A stretch of 35,704 nucleotides of DNA from JBCDBY01 sp039182715 (lineage in GTDB: Bacteria; Planctomycetota; PLA2): positions 1 to 35,704 of the forward strand of contig JBCDBY010000006.1 of NCBI GenBank assembly GCA_039182715.1. The letters run 5' to 3'. Positions 17,174 through 24,572 of the stretch are shown piece by piece. Within the stretch, counting starts at the first letter, position 1, and each line of letters opens with the position of its first letter. The notes below the pieces were generated by a model, which did no database searches, was not told where the DNA came from, and was given only the letters and a program-made list of their open reading frames with translations. The position numbers and the translations under genes were made by a program.

Positions 17174-17439
17174 CTCTTCTGGAACAGCCAATACAGCACG
17201 CCGATCTGCGCCACGACGATCGCCCAGTACCACAGCCGGAACGAGAGCTTCTGTGTCTTGTGCCGGAACTTGCGCATCGCCAGGAAGGCCGCCGGCGATC
17301 CGCCCACGGCCGCCCACATCAGCAGCTCCTTCTCGCTGATGCGCCAGCCGCCCTTGCGGGCGCGCCGCTTGTCGAGCCAGTAGACGCCGTAGGTGATCAG
17401 GTTGATGAGGATCAACCAGACTGCGAGGATGCGGAGCAC
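17164..17439 (-). CDS. DUF1294 membrane protein
   Basis: A 91-aa inner-membrane protein. Hydrophobic N-terminus (LAVWLILINLITYGVYWLDK, about 5-24) is followed by the DUF1294 core: DKRRARKGGWRISEKELL, then GGSPAAFLAMRKFRHKTQK, then a C-terminal helix. DUF1294 has no known activity; it is often found as the C-terminal part of cold-shock-domain fusions. The gene starts 3 bp after the upstream stop (17443), so it is almost certainly translated from the same mRNA as the 328-aa protein. Confidence 0.85.
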   Translation of the reverse strand: MLRILAVWLILINLITYGVYWLDKRRARKGGWRISEKELLMWAAVGGSPAAFLAMRKFRHKTQKLSFRLWYWAIVVAQIGVLYWLFQKSQS

Positions 17440-17442
17440 GCG

Positions 17443-18429
17443 CTACTTCTTCGGTTTGTAGGACTTCAGGATCGTCTTGAAGTAGTTCTTGTCGAGACGC
17501 ATCTCGCGTTCGCCGGCCGTGATCAGGACGACGGGGCACGCGGGCCGAGCGCTGCCGCACCAGAGGAAGACGTGGCGGCGCCCCCCCTCCTTCCCGCGCA
17601 AGACGCCCTCCATCGAGATGCCCTTGACGCCGCGCACGGCCGCCTTCTTCGTCTTGGGCTTTTTCTCCCAGTTTCCGTTCGCCAGTCCGAACCGCTCGAG
17701 CATGAACGCCGCGAGCTGTTCCGGATTGGAGGTGTTGCGCGCGCCGGCACCCGGAAGCCGAAGCCCATGCGCCAACGAAGCGAGCTGCATGCTCGCGACG
17801 AGCTTGGGGGTCTCGTAGCCCGTGAGAAACTTCCTGTAGCGCTTGCCGATCGTGCGCTGGAAGCGCTCCTCCGGCGCCGGCTCGAATCCCTTGGGAAGCT
17901 GGATGTCCCCCGCCTCGCCGACCGGTACCTTCGTCTTCTGCAGCGTGATGCCGCTGCCGACGGCGCGACTCTTGAACGACTTGAGCACGCCGGCGAAGAG
18001 CGCCTTGCGTTCCATCGCGACGGGCGTGCTGAACGAGATGTTGTAGAGCATCTCCGCGCCGGGGACGTGCAGCCGGTAGACGTCGATGCGCTGACCGGGC
18101 GCGCCCTTGGCTTCCCAGGTCGCGTGGAACGCGCGGTAGCGGCCCGCGCGCGTCGGCTTCACGTCGGTCACGATGCCGCCTTCGGCGAGCTGGCTGCGCC
18201 AGGTCGCGGGGAAGTCGTCGGCGCTGCCGAGGAAGGGTTCGCGCGTAACGACGAATCCGCTCTTGCCGCCCTGCGCGCTCAGCCCGGTGCGATCCTTCGC
18301 GACCGACCAGCCGACCGGAACCTTCACCTCGCATTCGATCGACCGGTGCTGGACCGGCTCCTTCTCGAACGCCAGCTCCTGGGCGGCCGCGATCGAGGCC
18401 AGCAGCGCCAGCGCGATTCCCGTTTTCAT
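17443..18429 (-). CDS. Secreted protein of unknown function
   Basis: A 328-aa protein with a signal peptide (MKTGIALALLASIAAAQ). The N-terminal half (about 30-160) resembles PsbP/Mog1-type lipoproteins: a strand-rich block with EVKVPVGWSVAKDRTGL followed by GLKSFK-type end (FAGVLKSFKS). The second half repeats the pattern loosely, with QLPKGFEPAPEERF and a similar ending (FKTILKSYKPKK), suggesting an internal duplication. I do not recognise a specific family. Although it follows the permease gene by 4 bp, it has its own candidate promoter: TACACT exactly 6 nt before the ATG. The neighbour downstream is DUF1294. Confidence 0.75.
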   Translation of the reverse strand: MKTGIALALLASIAAAQELAFEKEPVQHRSIECEVKVPVGWSVAKDRTGLSAQGGKSGFVVTREPFLGSADDFPATWRSQLAEGGIVTDVKPTRAGRYRAFHATWEAKGAPGQRIDVYRLHVPGAEMLYNISFSTPVAMERKALFAGVLKSFKSRAVGSGITLQKTKVPVGEAGDIQLPKGFEPAPEERFQRTIGKRYRKFLTGYETPKLVASMQLASLAHGLRLPGAGARNTSNPEQLAAFMLERFGLANGNWEKKPKTKKAAVRGVKGISMEGVLRGKEGGRRHVFLWCGSARPACPVVLITAGEREMRLDKNYFKTILKSYKPKK

Positions 18430-18433
18430 GCCG

Positions 18434-19372
18434 TTAGTGTAGGCGGCGTTTGCGGAGGAGCAGCATCAGGAAGAAGGGCCCGCCGAGAAGGTGTGTCAAC
18501 ACACCGACCGGCAAGCGCTGGATCGCCCCGAGGTTGGTCAGCGCGTCGCACAGCACGAGGAATCCGCCCCCCGCCATGGCCGCGGCCGGCAACAGCACGC
18601 GGTTGTCGACGAGTCCCATGAGCCGCAGCGCGTGCGGGACCAGCAGCCCGATGAATCCGATCGGGCCCACGAACGCGACGATGGCCCCGACGAGAATCGA
18701 CGCGCCCACGTAGCCGCGCCGGACGACGCGATGCACGTCGACCCCGACGCCGAGCGCCGCGTCGGTGCCGCCACCCATCGCGTTCCACGCGCGGCCGAGC
18801 GGCAAGACGAGCGCGAAGCCGGCGGCGAGCGCCACGCCGACCAGCAGCACCGGCTGGAACCCGAGGCCGGTCTCGAGACTGCCGACCAGCCAGCGCAGGA
18901 TGCGGACGGTGTCGTAGGGATCGCTCAGCACCTGGATGAGCAGGATGAGCGCGCTGAAGAGGTAGGTGAGCGCCACGCCCGCGAGCAGCAGCGACTGCAC
19001 CGGCATGCGTCCGCCGATGCGTGCGATGCGCCAGGTCAGGGTCGTGACGAGCACCGCCCCCGCCATCCCGACGACCGGCATCGCGTAAGGCGACGCGAGT
19101 CCCAGCCAGAGCGCGGCCACCACGCCGAACGAGGCGCCGCTCGAGACGCCGAGCGTGAACGGCGTGGCGAGCGGGTTGCGCAGAATCGCCTGCAGCACGA
19201 CACCGGCGACGGCCAGCCCCGACCCGGCAAGGAACCCGAGCAGCACGCGCGGCACGCGCAGCTGCCAGAAGATGCGCACGTCGCGATCCGACGCCCAGTC
19301 GAGTCCCGGACCCACGAACGGCGCAACGGCCAGCGCGAGAAGCGCGAAGATCGCGACTCTAGAGAAGGACAT
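18434..19372 (-). CDS. btuC: FecCD/BtuC-family ABC transporter permease
   Basis: A 312-aa permease of the FecCD/BtuC family, with about nine to ten hydrophobic helices. Diagnostic blocks are LRVPRVLLGFLAGSGLAVAG, LRNPLATPFTLGVSSGASFG, and GPIGFIGLLVPHALRLMG near the end, followed by LTHLLGGPFFLMLLLRKRR. It should form the membrane channel for a periplasmic-binding-protein-dependent importer of cobalamin or a metal chelate. Start ATG 19372 lies 14 bp inside the end of the ATPase gene and has AGGGGA upstream, so it is translationally coupled. The symbol is tentative: substrate cannot be fixed from the permease. Confidence 0.9.
   Translation of the reverse strand: MSFSRVAIFALLALAVAPFVGPGLDWASDRDVRIFWQLRVPRVLLGFLAGSGLAVAGVVLQAILRNPLATPFTLGVSSGASFGVVAALWLGLASPYAMPVVGMAGAVLVTTLTWRIARIGGRMPVQSLLLAGVALTYLFSALILLIQVLSDPYDTVRILRWLVGSLETGLGFQPVLLVGVALAAGFALVLPLGRAWNAMGGGTDAALGVGVDVHRVVRRGYVGASILVGAIVAFVGPIGFIGLLVPHALRLMGLVDNRVLLPAAAMAGGGFLVLCDALTNLGAIQRLPVGVLTHLLGGPFFLMLLLRKRRLH
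18436..18441 (-). promoter_or_regulatory. TANNNT -10 element inside the ABC-transporter unit
   Basis: TACACT, exactly 6 nt before ATG 18429. It sits inside the last codons of the permease gene, so it would allow independent leaderless transcription of the downstream gene. Confidence 0.5.
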
Positions 19373-20090
19373 GCAGCGTCCCCTCGTCGTCGCGGAGCAG
19401 GCGTGCCTCGACGCCGAACAGCTCGCGGAGCAGCTCCTCCGTCAGCACGTCCGCCGGCGCGCCCTGCGTTCGAATGCCGCCCTCGTGCAGGACCACGATG
19501 CGGTCGGCGAGCCGCGCCGCCGCTTCGAGATCGTGCGTCGCGAACAGGATCGCGCCTTCGAAACTCCGCATCGCCCGCAGCACCGCGGCGCGATGGCGCA
19601 GATCGAGCGCCGTTGTCGGCTCGTCCATGAGCAGCGCCGGCGTCTGCTGCACCAGCGCGCGCGCCACGATCACGCGCCGTCGCTCGCCGCCGGAGAGCTC
19701 GGTGATGGAGCGATCGGCCAGATCCTCCAGCGCAACCGCGGCCAGCGCGCGATCGACCGCCTCGCGTTCGGCGGTGAGCGTGTCGGTGTAGCTGTAGCGA
19801 CCGCACGCCACGACCTCGCGCACCGGGAACTCGAACTCCCAGAACTCCTCCTGCGGCACGTAGGCGACGTGATGCGCCGCCTCGCGCCGCGAGCAGTCGC
19901 CGATCGGAAGCGCCTCGCCCGCGTCGAGCGGCAGCAGCCCGGCGAGCGCGCGCAGCAGCGTCGTCTTGCCGCCGCCGTTGGGCCCGATCAGCGCCACCCG
20001 TTCGCGCGGCTCGACCGCCAGCGAGACCGCGGAGAGCACCGGGCGCGCGCCGAAGCGCACCGTGGCGTCACGCAGCTCAAGAATCGCCAT
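19359..20090 (-). CDS. btuD: ABC transporter ATP-binding protein (BtuD/FecE type)
   Basis: A 243-aa ATPase with the complete set of ABC motifs: Walker A GPNGGGKT (36-43), Q-loop Q80 (YVPQ), signature LSGGE (132-136), Walker B ALLMDEPTTALD (D156, E157) and a switch His in ATHDLEAAARLADR. Sequence and size fit the ATPase subunit of siderophore, heme or vitamin B12 importers. It overlaps the binding-protein gene by 14 bp and the permease gene by 14 bp, giving a tight three-gene operon. The 3' end of the protein (SRDD-like, LLRDDEGTLHVLL) is an extension typical of this subgroup. Symbol tentative. Confidence 0.92.
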   Translation of the reverse strand: MAILELRDATVRFGARPVLSAVSLAVEPRERVALIGPNGGGKTTLLRALAGLLPLDAGEALPIGDCSRREAAHHVAYVPQEEFWEFEFPVREVVACGRYSYTDTLTAEREAVDRALAAVALEDLADRSITELSGGERRRVIVARALVQQTPALLMDEPTTALDLRHRAAVLRAMRSFEGAILFATHDLEAAARLADRIVVLHEGGIRTQGAPADVLTEELLRELFGVEARLLRDDEGTLHVLL

Positions 20091-20895
20091 GGATCAACTG
20101 CGCGAGCGTTTCGACGGATGCGGGCAGGTCGGGCCCGGGAATCAGCAGCGCGTTGTCGCGCACGAACTCGATCCGCGCTTCGGTGAGCCGCGCGCGGCGC
20201 CAGACCGCGGCGGGGTCCTCCTCGGACGGAAGCACGTCGATGATCACGTCCGGCTCGAGACGCACCAGCCGCTCCTGGTCGAGCTGGACATAGGGCTCGT
20301 CCGCCGCGGCGAGTGCGTTCGTTCCACCCGCCATCGTGATGAGTTCGTCGATGAAGGTGTTCGGGCCGGCGGCGCCGACGTCGGCAATCGCGCCCGCCTT
20401 GCGGGTGTAGAGGAAGAGCACGCGCGGTCGCGGCTTCGACCGCACGCGGGCCGTCGCCGCCGCGAGCCGGGCGTCGAACGTCGCCACCAGCGCACGACCG
20501 CGCTCCGACTCCCCGAGGGCGTCCGCGAGCCCCGTGATCGCGGCCCGGACGTCGGCCACCGTCTCGCTCGGCAGCGACTGTACCGCCAGACCGAGCGACG
20601 CAAGCGCGGACTGCAGCGGATCGTGCGGAGCGCGCGGCAGCTGCTTCACCACGAGATCGGGGTCGAGGCGCGCGACCTGCTCGGCGGCGCGTGCCGACCG
20701 CCAGTCGATGCGGGGCAGCTCGCGCGACGGCTCGCAGTACTCGGAGCAGGCGACGAGGCGGTCGCCGCACCCCAGCCGCTCGATGATGGCGGTCCACGCG
20801 GGCAGCAGCGACACGACGCGCTCCGGTCGGGCCGGCGCGTCGGGCGGCGCATCGGCGCACCCGATCAGGAGCAGGAAGAGGACCGCCGCGCGCAC
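20077..20895 (-). CDS. btuF: Substrate-binding lipoprotein of the ABC importer (BtuF-like)
   Basis: A 272-aa binding lipoprotein starting at GTG 20895: MRAAVLFLLLIGC gives a short signal peptide with lipobox Cys13. The mature part opens with RPERVVSLLPAWTAIIERLGCGDRL and CSEYCEPSRELPRI, which resembles BtuF (family form: VSLAPSATE ... GVSHYCDYPPEA ... LPRVG). That makes cobalamin the best guess, but heme or iron chelates remain possible. Upstream in-frame sequence lacks a signal, so the earlier ATGs were rejected. TACACT lies 7 nt before the GTG and overlaps the -10 element of the divergent gene. No cobalamin riboswitch fits in the 23-bp interval, so control by B12 is not evident. Confidence 0.85.
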   Translation of the reverse strand: MRAAVLFLLLIGCADAPPDAPARPERVVSLLPAWTAIIERLGCGDRLVACSEYCEPSRELPRIDWRSARAAEQVARLDPDLVVKQLPRAPHDPLQSALASLGLAVQSLPSETVADVRAAITGLADALGESERGRALVATFDARLAAATARVRSKPRPRVLFLYTRKAGAIADVGAAGPNTFIDELITMAGGTNALAAADEPYVQLDQERLVRLEPDVIIDVLPSEEDPAAVWRRARLTEARIEFVRDNALLIPGPDLPASVETLAQLIHGDS

Positions 20896-20902
20896 CCGGC
20901 GA

Positions 20903-20908
20903 AGTGTA
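20903..20908 (-). promoter_or_regulatory. TANNNT -10 element, BtuF-like gene
   Basis: TACACT, 7 nt before GTG 20895. It shares two base pairs with the TAGGCT element of the divergent gene. Confidence 0.5.
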
Positions 20909-20912
20909 GGCT
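20907..20912 (+). promoter_or_regulatory. TANNNT -10 element, MobA-like gene
   Basis: TAGGCT, exactly 6 nt before GTG 20919, overlapping the opposing TACACT element by 2 bp. Confidence 0.45.
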
Positions 20913-20918
20913 TTTTGG

Positions 20919-21506
20919 GTGGCGGTGGCAGGAATCCTGCTCGGCGGCGGACGGTCCGAGCGCTTCGACGGCGACAAGCTCGCGGCGACGATCGACGGCG
21001 TGCGCGTGCTGGACCGGGCCTGCGCGCACTTCCTCGAAGCGGGGCTCGAACCCGTGGTCTTCTGCGGCGCCCACGTGCCGGCCGATCCACGCGTGCTCCG
21101 CGCACCGCGAGGCGCGCGCATGCTGGAGACGCTGCGGCACGGCATCGAGGCGATCGGCGCCCGCCCGTTCGCCTTCGCGCCGGCCGATCTCGCGTTTCTC
21201 GCACCCGACGTGATCCGCACGCTCTGCGCCACCTTCGAGGAGCGCGGCGTGCGCTACCTGGTGCCCGTCCACGGCGGACGGGGCGGCCATCCGGCGTTCG
21301 CCCGCGATGCGGCCGCCTTCCTCGATCCCGCGCTGGAGGGCGGCGCGCGCGGCGTCTGGCGGCGGGCGGGCGACGAGCTGCTGCGACTGCCGGTCGAGAC
21401 GGCCGACATCCTGTACGACATCGATACGCGGGCGGACCTCGCCGCGGCGGGGACCGCGGAAAGCCGCCGCGCCCGGCTCGTGGAGAAGGGCGATCTGAGC
21501 GCGTAA
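20919..21506 (+). CDS. MobA-like nucleotidyltransferase
   Basis: A 195-aa protein of the MobA-like NTP transferase group. The N-terminal nucleotide-binding motif is GILLGGGRSERFDGDKL (family form LxGGxSxRMGxxK). A GGHPAF motif (about 127-132) and DIDTRADL near the C-terminus fit MobA/MocA-type enzymes, which attach a nucleotide to molybdopterin or a related acceptor. GTG 20919 was chosen because it begins exactly at the family N-terminus and has TAGGCT 6 nt upstream; a GTG at 20925 is possible. It is divergent from the BtuF-like gene and 10 bp from the M20 peptidase gene. The acceptor is unknown. Confidence 0.8.
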   Translation: MAVAGILLGGGRSERFDGDKLAATIDGVRVLDRACAHFLEAGLEPVVFCGAHVPADPRVLRAPRGARMLETLRHGIEAIGARPFAFAPADLAFLAPDVIRTLCATFEERGVRYLVPVHGGRGGHPAFARDAAAFLDPALEGGARGVWRRAGDELLRLPVETADILYDIDTRADLAAAGTAESRRARLVEKGDLSA

Positions 21507-21509
21507 GCT
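21504..21509 (+). promoter_or_regulatory. TANNNT -10 element, M20 gene
   Basis: TAAGCT, 7 nt before ATG 21517. It begins at the TAA stop of the upstream gene. Confidence 0.4.
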
Positions 21510-21516
21510 TGGGCGC

Positions 21517-22878
21517 ATGCAAGCAGCCCTCGCCCACCTCGAGTCGAACAAGCAGGCCTACCTCGACCTCCTCTTCGACTTCCTGCGCATCCCGTCCGTC
21601 TCCGCGCAGAGCGAGTACCACGACGAGGCACACAAGGCGGCGGCCTTCGTGCGCGACCGGCTGGCGGCGGCGGGCTACGACGCGGCGCTCTTCGAGGGTG
21701 ACGGACTCCCGACCGTGCACGCGTCGCGCATCGAGGACCCGAACGCGCCGACGCTTCTGGTCTACGGCCACTACGACGTGCAGCCGCCCGAGCCGCTGGA
21801 GCTGTGGGAGACGCCGCCGTTCGAGCCCACCGTGGTCGACGGCGAGATCCGCGCGCGCGGCTGCGCCGACGACAAGGGCCCGACCCTCGCGATGATCCTG
21901 GCGGCGGAGTGCCTGCGCGCCTCGCAGGGCGCGCTGCCGATCAACCTCCACTGGGTCATCGAAGGCGAAGAGGAGTGCGGTGGCCCGGTCGTCGGGACGT
22001 ACCTGAAGGCGAACGCGGACAAGCTGAAGGCGGACGCGCTCGTCATCGCCGACGTGAGCGCGCTCTCCGCCGACACGCCGGCGCTCTGCTACGGGCTGCG
22101 CGGGCTGGCGGCCTTCGAGGTGAAGGTGACCGGTCCTTCGCACGACCTGCACTCCGGCACCTACGGCGGCACCGTGGCCAATCCGGCGGCGGCGCTGGCG
22201 CGACTGGTGGCCTCGCTGCACGACGAGAACGGCCGCGTGGCGGTCGAGGGCTTCTACGACGGCGTCATGGAGGTCGACGAGCAGGAGCGTGCCCGGGCCG
22301 CGGCGCTGCCCTTCGACCAGGCGGCCTACCTCGCGGAAACCGGCTCACCGGATCTCTTCGGCGAAAGCGGCTTCTCCACGCTGGAGCGCAAGTCGGCGCG
22401 CCCCACGTGCGAGATCAACGGCATCTTCGGGGGCTACCAGGGCGAGGGCACGAAGACGATCGTGCCCTCGACCGCGGGCTGCAAGATCACCTGCCGCCTG
22501 GTGCCGCACCAGGATCCCGCGCACGTCGGCCGCGTGGTGCAGGCGCACCTCGAAAAGCACTGCCCGCCGGGCGTGACGCTGGAGGTCGAGCTCGGCCACC
22601 AGGCGCCCGCGGTCTACGCCGATCCCGAGACGCCGTGGGCCAAGGCGGCGTGCGAGGCGCTCGGCTTCGCGTTCGACAAGCCGGCGGCGCTGACGCGCGA
22701 AGGCGGCTCGATCCCGATCGTGAATACCTTCATGGACACGCTCGGTGTGGAGCCGCTCCTGCTGGGCACCTACGCGCCGGGCGAGAAGGCGCATAGTCCG
22801 AACGAACGGTACTTCGTCGAGGACTTCTTCCGCGGGATCCGGACGGGGATTCACCTGTTTGGGACGGCCAGGGGCTAG
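21517..22878 (+). CDS. M20-family dipeptidase/metallohydrolase
   Basis: A 453-aa M20 (carboxypeptidase G2/carnosinase-like) peptidase. Metal and catalytic landmarks are H85 and D87 (YGHYDVQP), the ADDKG aspartate (D118/D119) and IEGEEECGG (E152/E153), followed by the RPTCEINGIFGGYQGEGTK block typical of carnosinase-like dipeptidases. No signal peptide: cytoplasmic. The last residues (TARG) are encoded by the beginning of a GGGGCTAGGGGC repeat: the stop TAG 22876-22878 is part of it. The gene follows the MobA-like gene by 10 bp and has its own candidate promoter. Confidence 0.93.
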   Translation: MQAALAHLESNKQAYLDLLFDFLRIPSVSAQSEYHDEAHKAAAFVRDRLAAAGYDAALFEGDGLPTVHASRIEDPNAPTLLVYGHYDVQPPEPLELWETPPFEPTVVDGEIRARGCADDKGPTLAMILAAECLRASQGALPINLHWVIEGEEECGGPVVGTYLKANADKLKADALVIADVSALSADTPALCYGLRGLAAFEVKVTGPSHDLHSGTYGGTVANPAAALARLVASLHDENGRVAVEGFYDGVMEVDEQERARAAALPFDQAAYLAETGSPDLFGESGFSTLERKSARPTCEINGIFGGYQGEGTKTIVPSTAGCKITCRLVPHQDPAHVGRVVQAHLEKHCPPGVTLEVELGHQAPAVYADPETPWAKAACEALGFAFDKPAALTREGGSIPIVNTFMDTLGVEPLLLGTYAPGEKAHSPNERYFVEDFFRGIRTGIHLFGTARG

Positions 22879-22898
22879 GGGCCGGGGGCTAGGGGCCC
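22866..22898. repeat. GGGGCTAGGGGC G-rich repeat at the end of the M20 gene
   Basis: GGCCAGGGGCTAGGGGC is followed by GGGGGCTAGGGGCCC, giving several runs of four or five G. Related blocks lie at 1641-1657, 1791-1812, 1936-1951 and, on the other strand, 1981-2012. Confidence 0.75.
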
Positions 22899-22956
22899 GA
22901 ACGGCCTCTAGAAGTCGGGTATTGCGCCCGTGGGTGGTGCGGCCTGCATCCCCCCC

Positions 22957-24354
22957 CTACTTCGGCGCAATCACGTCCAGGCGCCGGAACGTGTACTTCA
23001 GCATTCCGACCTCGGTCGGGTCGCGGTTCCAGACGCGCGCGGGGACGAGCACCTCGGCGCTCTTCGGCACGCTGATGCCCTTCTTCTTGGAGTAGGAGAT
23101 CTTGGCGTGCCACTTCTTGCCCGCGACCTTGCGGGTCATGCGGGACACGAGCAGGCGGCCGTCCTTCGCCTTGGTGTGGCGGTAGTCCCACCAGCCGCCG
23201 TCGCCGCCGAGGGCGCGGTCCTCGTGGCCGGACATCACGCCCTGCTCGACGCGCACCGCGGTCCAGGCCGGATGGCCGAGCAGCCGCACGACGCCCGGAC
23301 TCGACTCGTCGCGCACGAAGCCGACGCCCTCGAACGCCTTGTCGAACGGGCGGTCCAGCACGAGCTCGTAGATCTGGCGCACATGGCCGGTGACGCTGTC
23401 GGACAGCGAACGCCTCGTGCCCTCGTTGATGCGCAGCTTCTCGCTGATGAGCACTTCCAGCTCGGTGCCGAGGAACTGGAACTCGCCGTACGCCTTGCGC
23501 ATCCAGCCACCCTTGGCGGTCGCGTTGTCCGGCTCGCGGTTCCACTGGCCATCGACGCGCGTGCCGGCGGGCAGTCGGTAGCGCGCTTCCCACGCCGCCT
23601 TCACCGCGTCGCGCGCCTCGGGGTCGAGGACGACCGGATGCTCGTCGTTCGCGCGCGGATTGGTGAACGCGAGTTCGGTGCGCGAGAAGTTGCCCCTCTG
23701 CTTCGACTCGTGCACGTACGAACTCGGCATCGGGACCTCCTTGAGCCCCTTCGTGTTCATGACGCGCACGATCGAGACGGAGCCCGCCTGCGTGTCGTAC
23801 TCCGATTTCTCCTCGAGGACCGCATAGCCGCCGCCGAGATCGGCGGTCTTGCAGTCGACGCGGATGTTGTTGGGTTTCGCCTCGGTCCCGATGTTGCGCT
23901 CGTAGCCGACGATGCGATCGTCGTGCAGGATGAAGCCGAGCTCGCCCGCGCGCACCACGATGCGATCGTTGGCGATCTTCTCCGGACCGCGGAACTTCGT
24001 TTCCTCGAACGCCTCGTCGAACGGCTTGCGGATGAAGCGCCGCAGCACCCACCCGATCTCCGCGCGAATCGAGTCGATCCGCGACCGGTCGCCGCTCTCG
24101 AGGTGGACGCGCTTCAACTCGCCGTCGGCGATGACGCAAACGCCGCTCGCCTTGCCCCGCCACTCGTCCTCCGCGCGGCGCCCCTTCCAGCGGTAGTTCC
24201 ACGTGAAGTCGAGCGTCACGTTGCGGACCTTGTCCTCCTTCCACTCGTACTGCGAGGCCCACGCGATGCGCAGCGCCTTCTTGGCCGCATCCGCGTCGGT
24301 ATCGGCAAAGAGCAGACTGGTTCCGAGGAGCAGAAGAGAAGCCGCGAGCCGCAT
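22957..24354 (-). CDS. Secreted protein with an internal duplication, unknown function
   Basis: A 465-aa exported protein with a signal peptide (MRLAASLLLLGTSLLFA). No family is recognised. Two related segments can be seen: RRFIRKPFDEAFEETKF (about 108-124) and YELVLDRPFDKAFEGVGF (about 337-354), each followed by a charged loop and a strand with the pattern RIVVRAGELG / GVVRLLGHPA. The two halves therefore appear to be copies of one domain of roughly 200 residues. TAAGCT lies exactly 6 nt before ATG 24354. It lies downstream of the fused E1 gene, separated by an inverted-repeat element. Its cellular role is unknown. Confidence 0.75.
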   Translation of the reverse strand: MRLAASLLLLGTSLLFADTDADAAKKALRIAWASQYEWKEDKVRNVTLDFTWNYRWKGRRAEDEWRGKASGVCVIADGELKRVHLESGDRSRIDSIRAEIGWVLRRFIRKPFDEAFEETKFRGPEKIANDRIVVRAGELGFILHDDRIVGYERNIGTEAKPNNIRVDCKTADLGGGYAVLEEKSEYDTQAGSVSIVRVMNTKGLKEVPMPSSYVHESKQRGNFSRTELAFTNPRANDEHPVVLDPEARDAVKAAWEARYRLPAGTRVDGQWNREPDNATAKGGWMRKAYGEFQFLGTELEVLISEKLRINEGTRRSLSDSVTGHVRQIYELVLDRPFDKAFEGVGFVRDESSPGVVRLLGHPAWTAVRVEQGVMSGHEDRALGGDGGWWDYRHTKAKDGRLLVSRMTRKVAGKKWHAKISYSKKKGISVPKSAEVLVPARVWNRDPTEVGMLKYTFRRLDVIAPK

Positions 24355-24360
24355 CCCGAC

Positions 24361-24366
24361 AGCTTA
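24361..24366 (-). promoter_or_regulatory. TANNNT -10 element, duplicated secreted protein
   Basis: TAAGCT, exactly 6 nt before ATG 24354. Confidence 0.5.
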
Positions 24367-24400
24367 ACCGGGGGGGCGCCCGACGAGGGTGGAGCCTCGA

Positions 24401-24554
24401 TTGGCCACAGAAACACAGAAACACAGAAGGCCGCGGACTCGATCGCGACCCTCGGCGATCCGCTTCCACCTAACTTCCGTTCGGCGACGGAAGCCACGCA
24501 GAAGTGCAGTGGGCGACCCAAGGCCCTTCTGTGTTTCTGTGTTTCTGTGGCCAA
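24401..24554. repeat. 154-bp element with 30-bp perfect inverted repeats
   Basis: Left arm 24401-24430 and right arm 24525-24554 are perfect 30-bp inverted repeats, each built from an 8-bp tandem motif ACAGAAAC and starting with TTGGCC. A smaller hairpin CTTCCGT/ACGGAAG lies inside (24474-24493). No open frame is convincing. It could be a small non-autonomous mobile element, or act as a terminator hairpin between two leftward genes. No flanking target duplication was identified. Confidence 0.8.
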
Positions 24555-24572
24555 CGACGGCCCGGGCACGCT

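Noticed and set aside
20896..20918. Cobalamin riboswitch upstream of the BtuF-like gene
   Set aside because: The interval is only 23 bp, far too short, and no conserved B12-box was seen.
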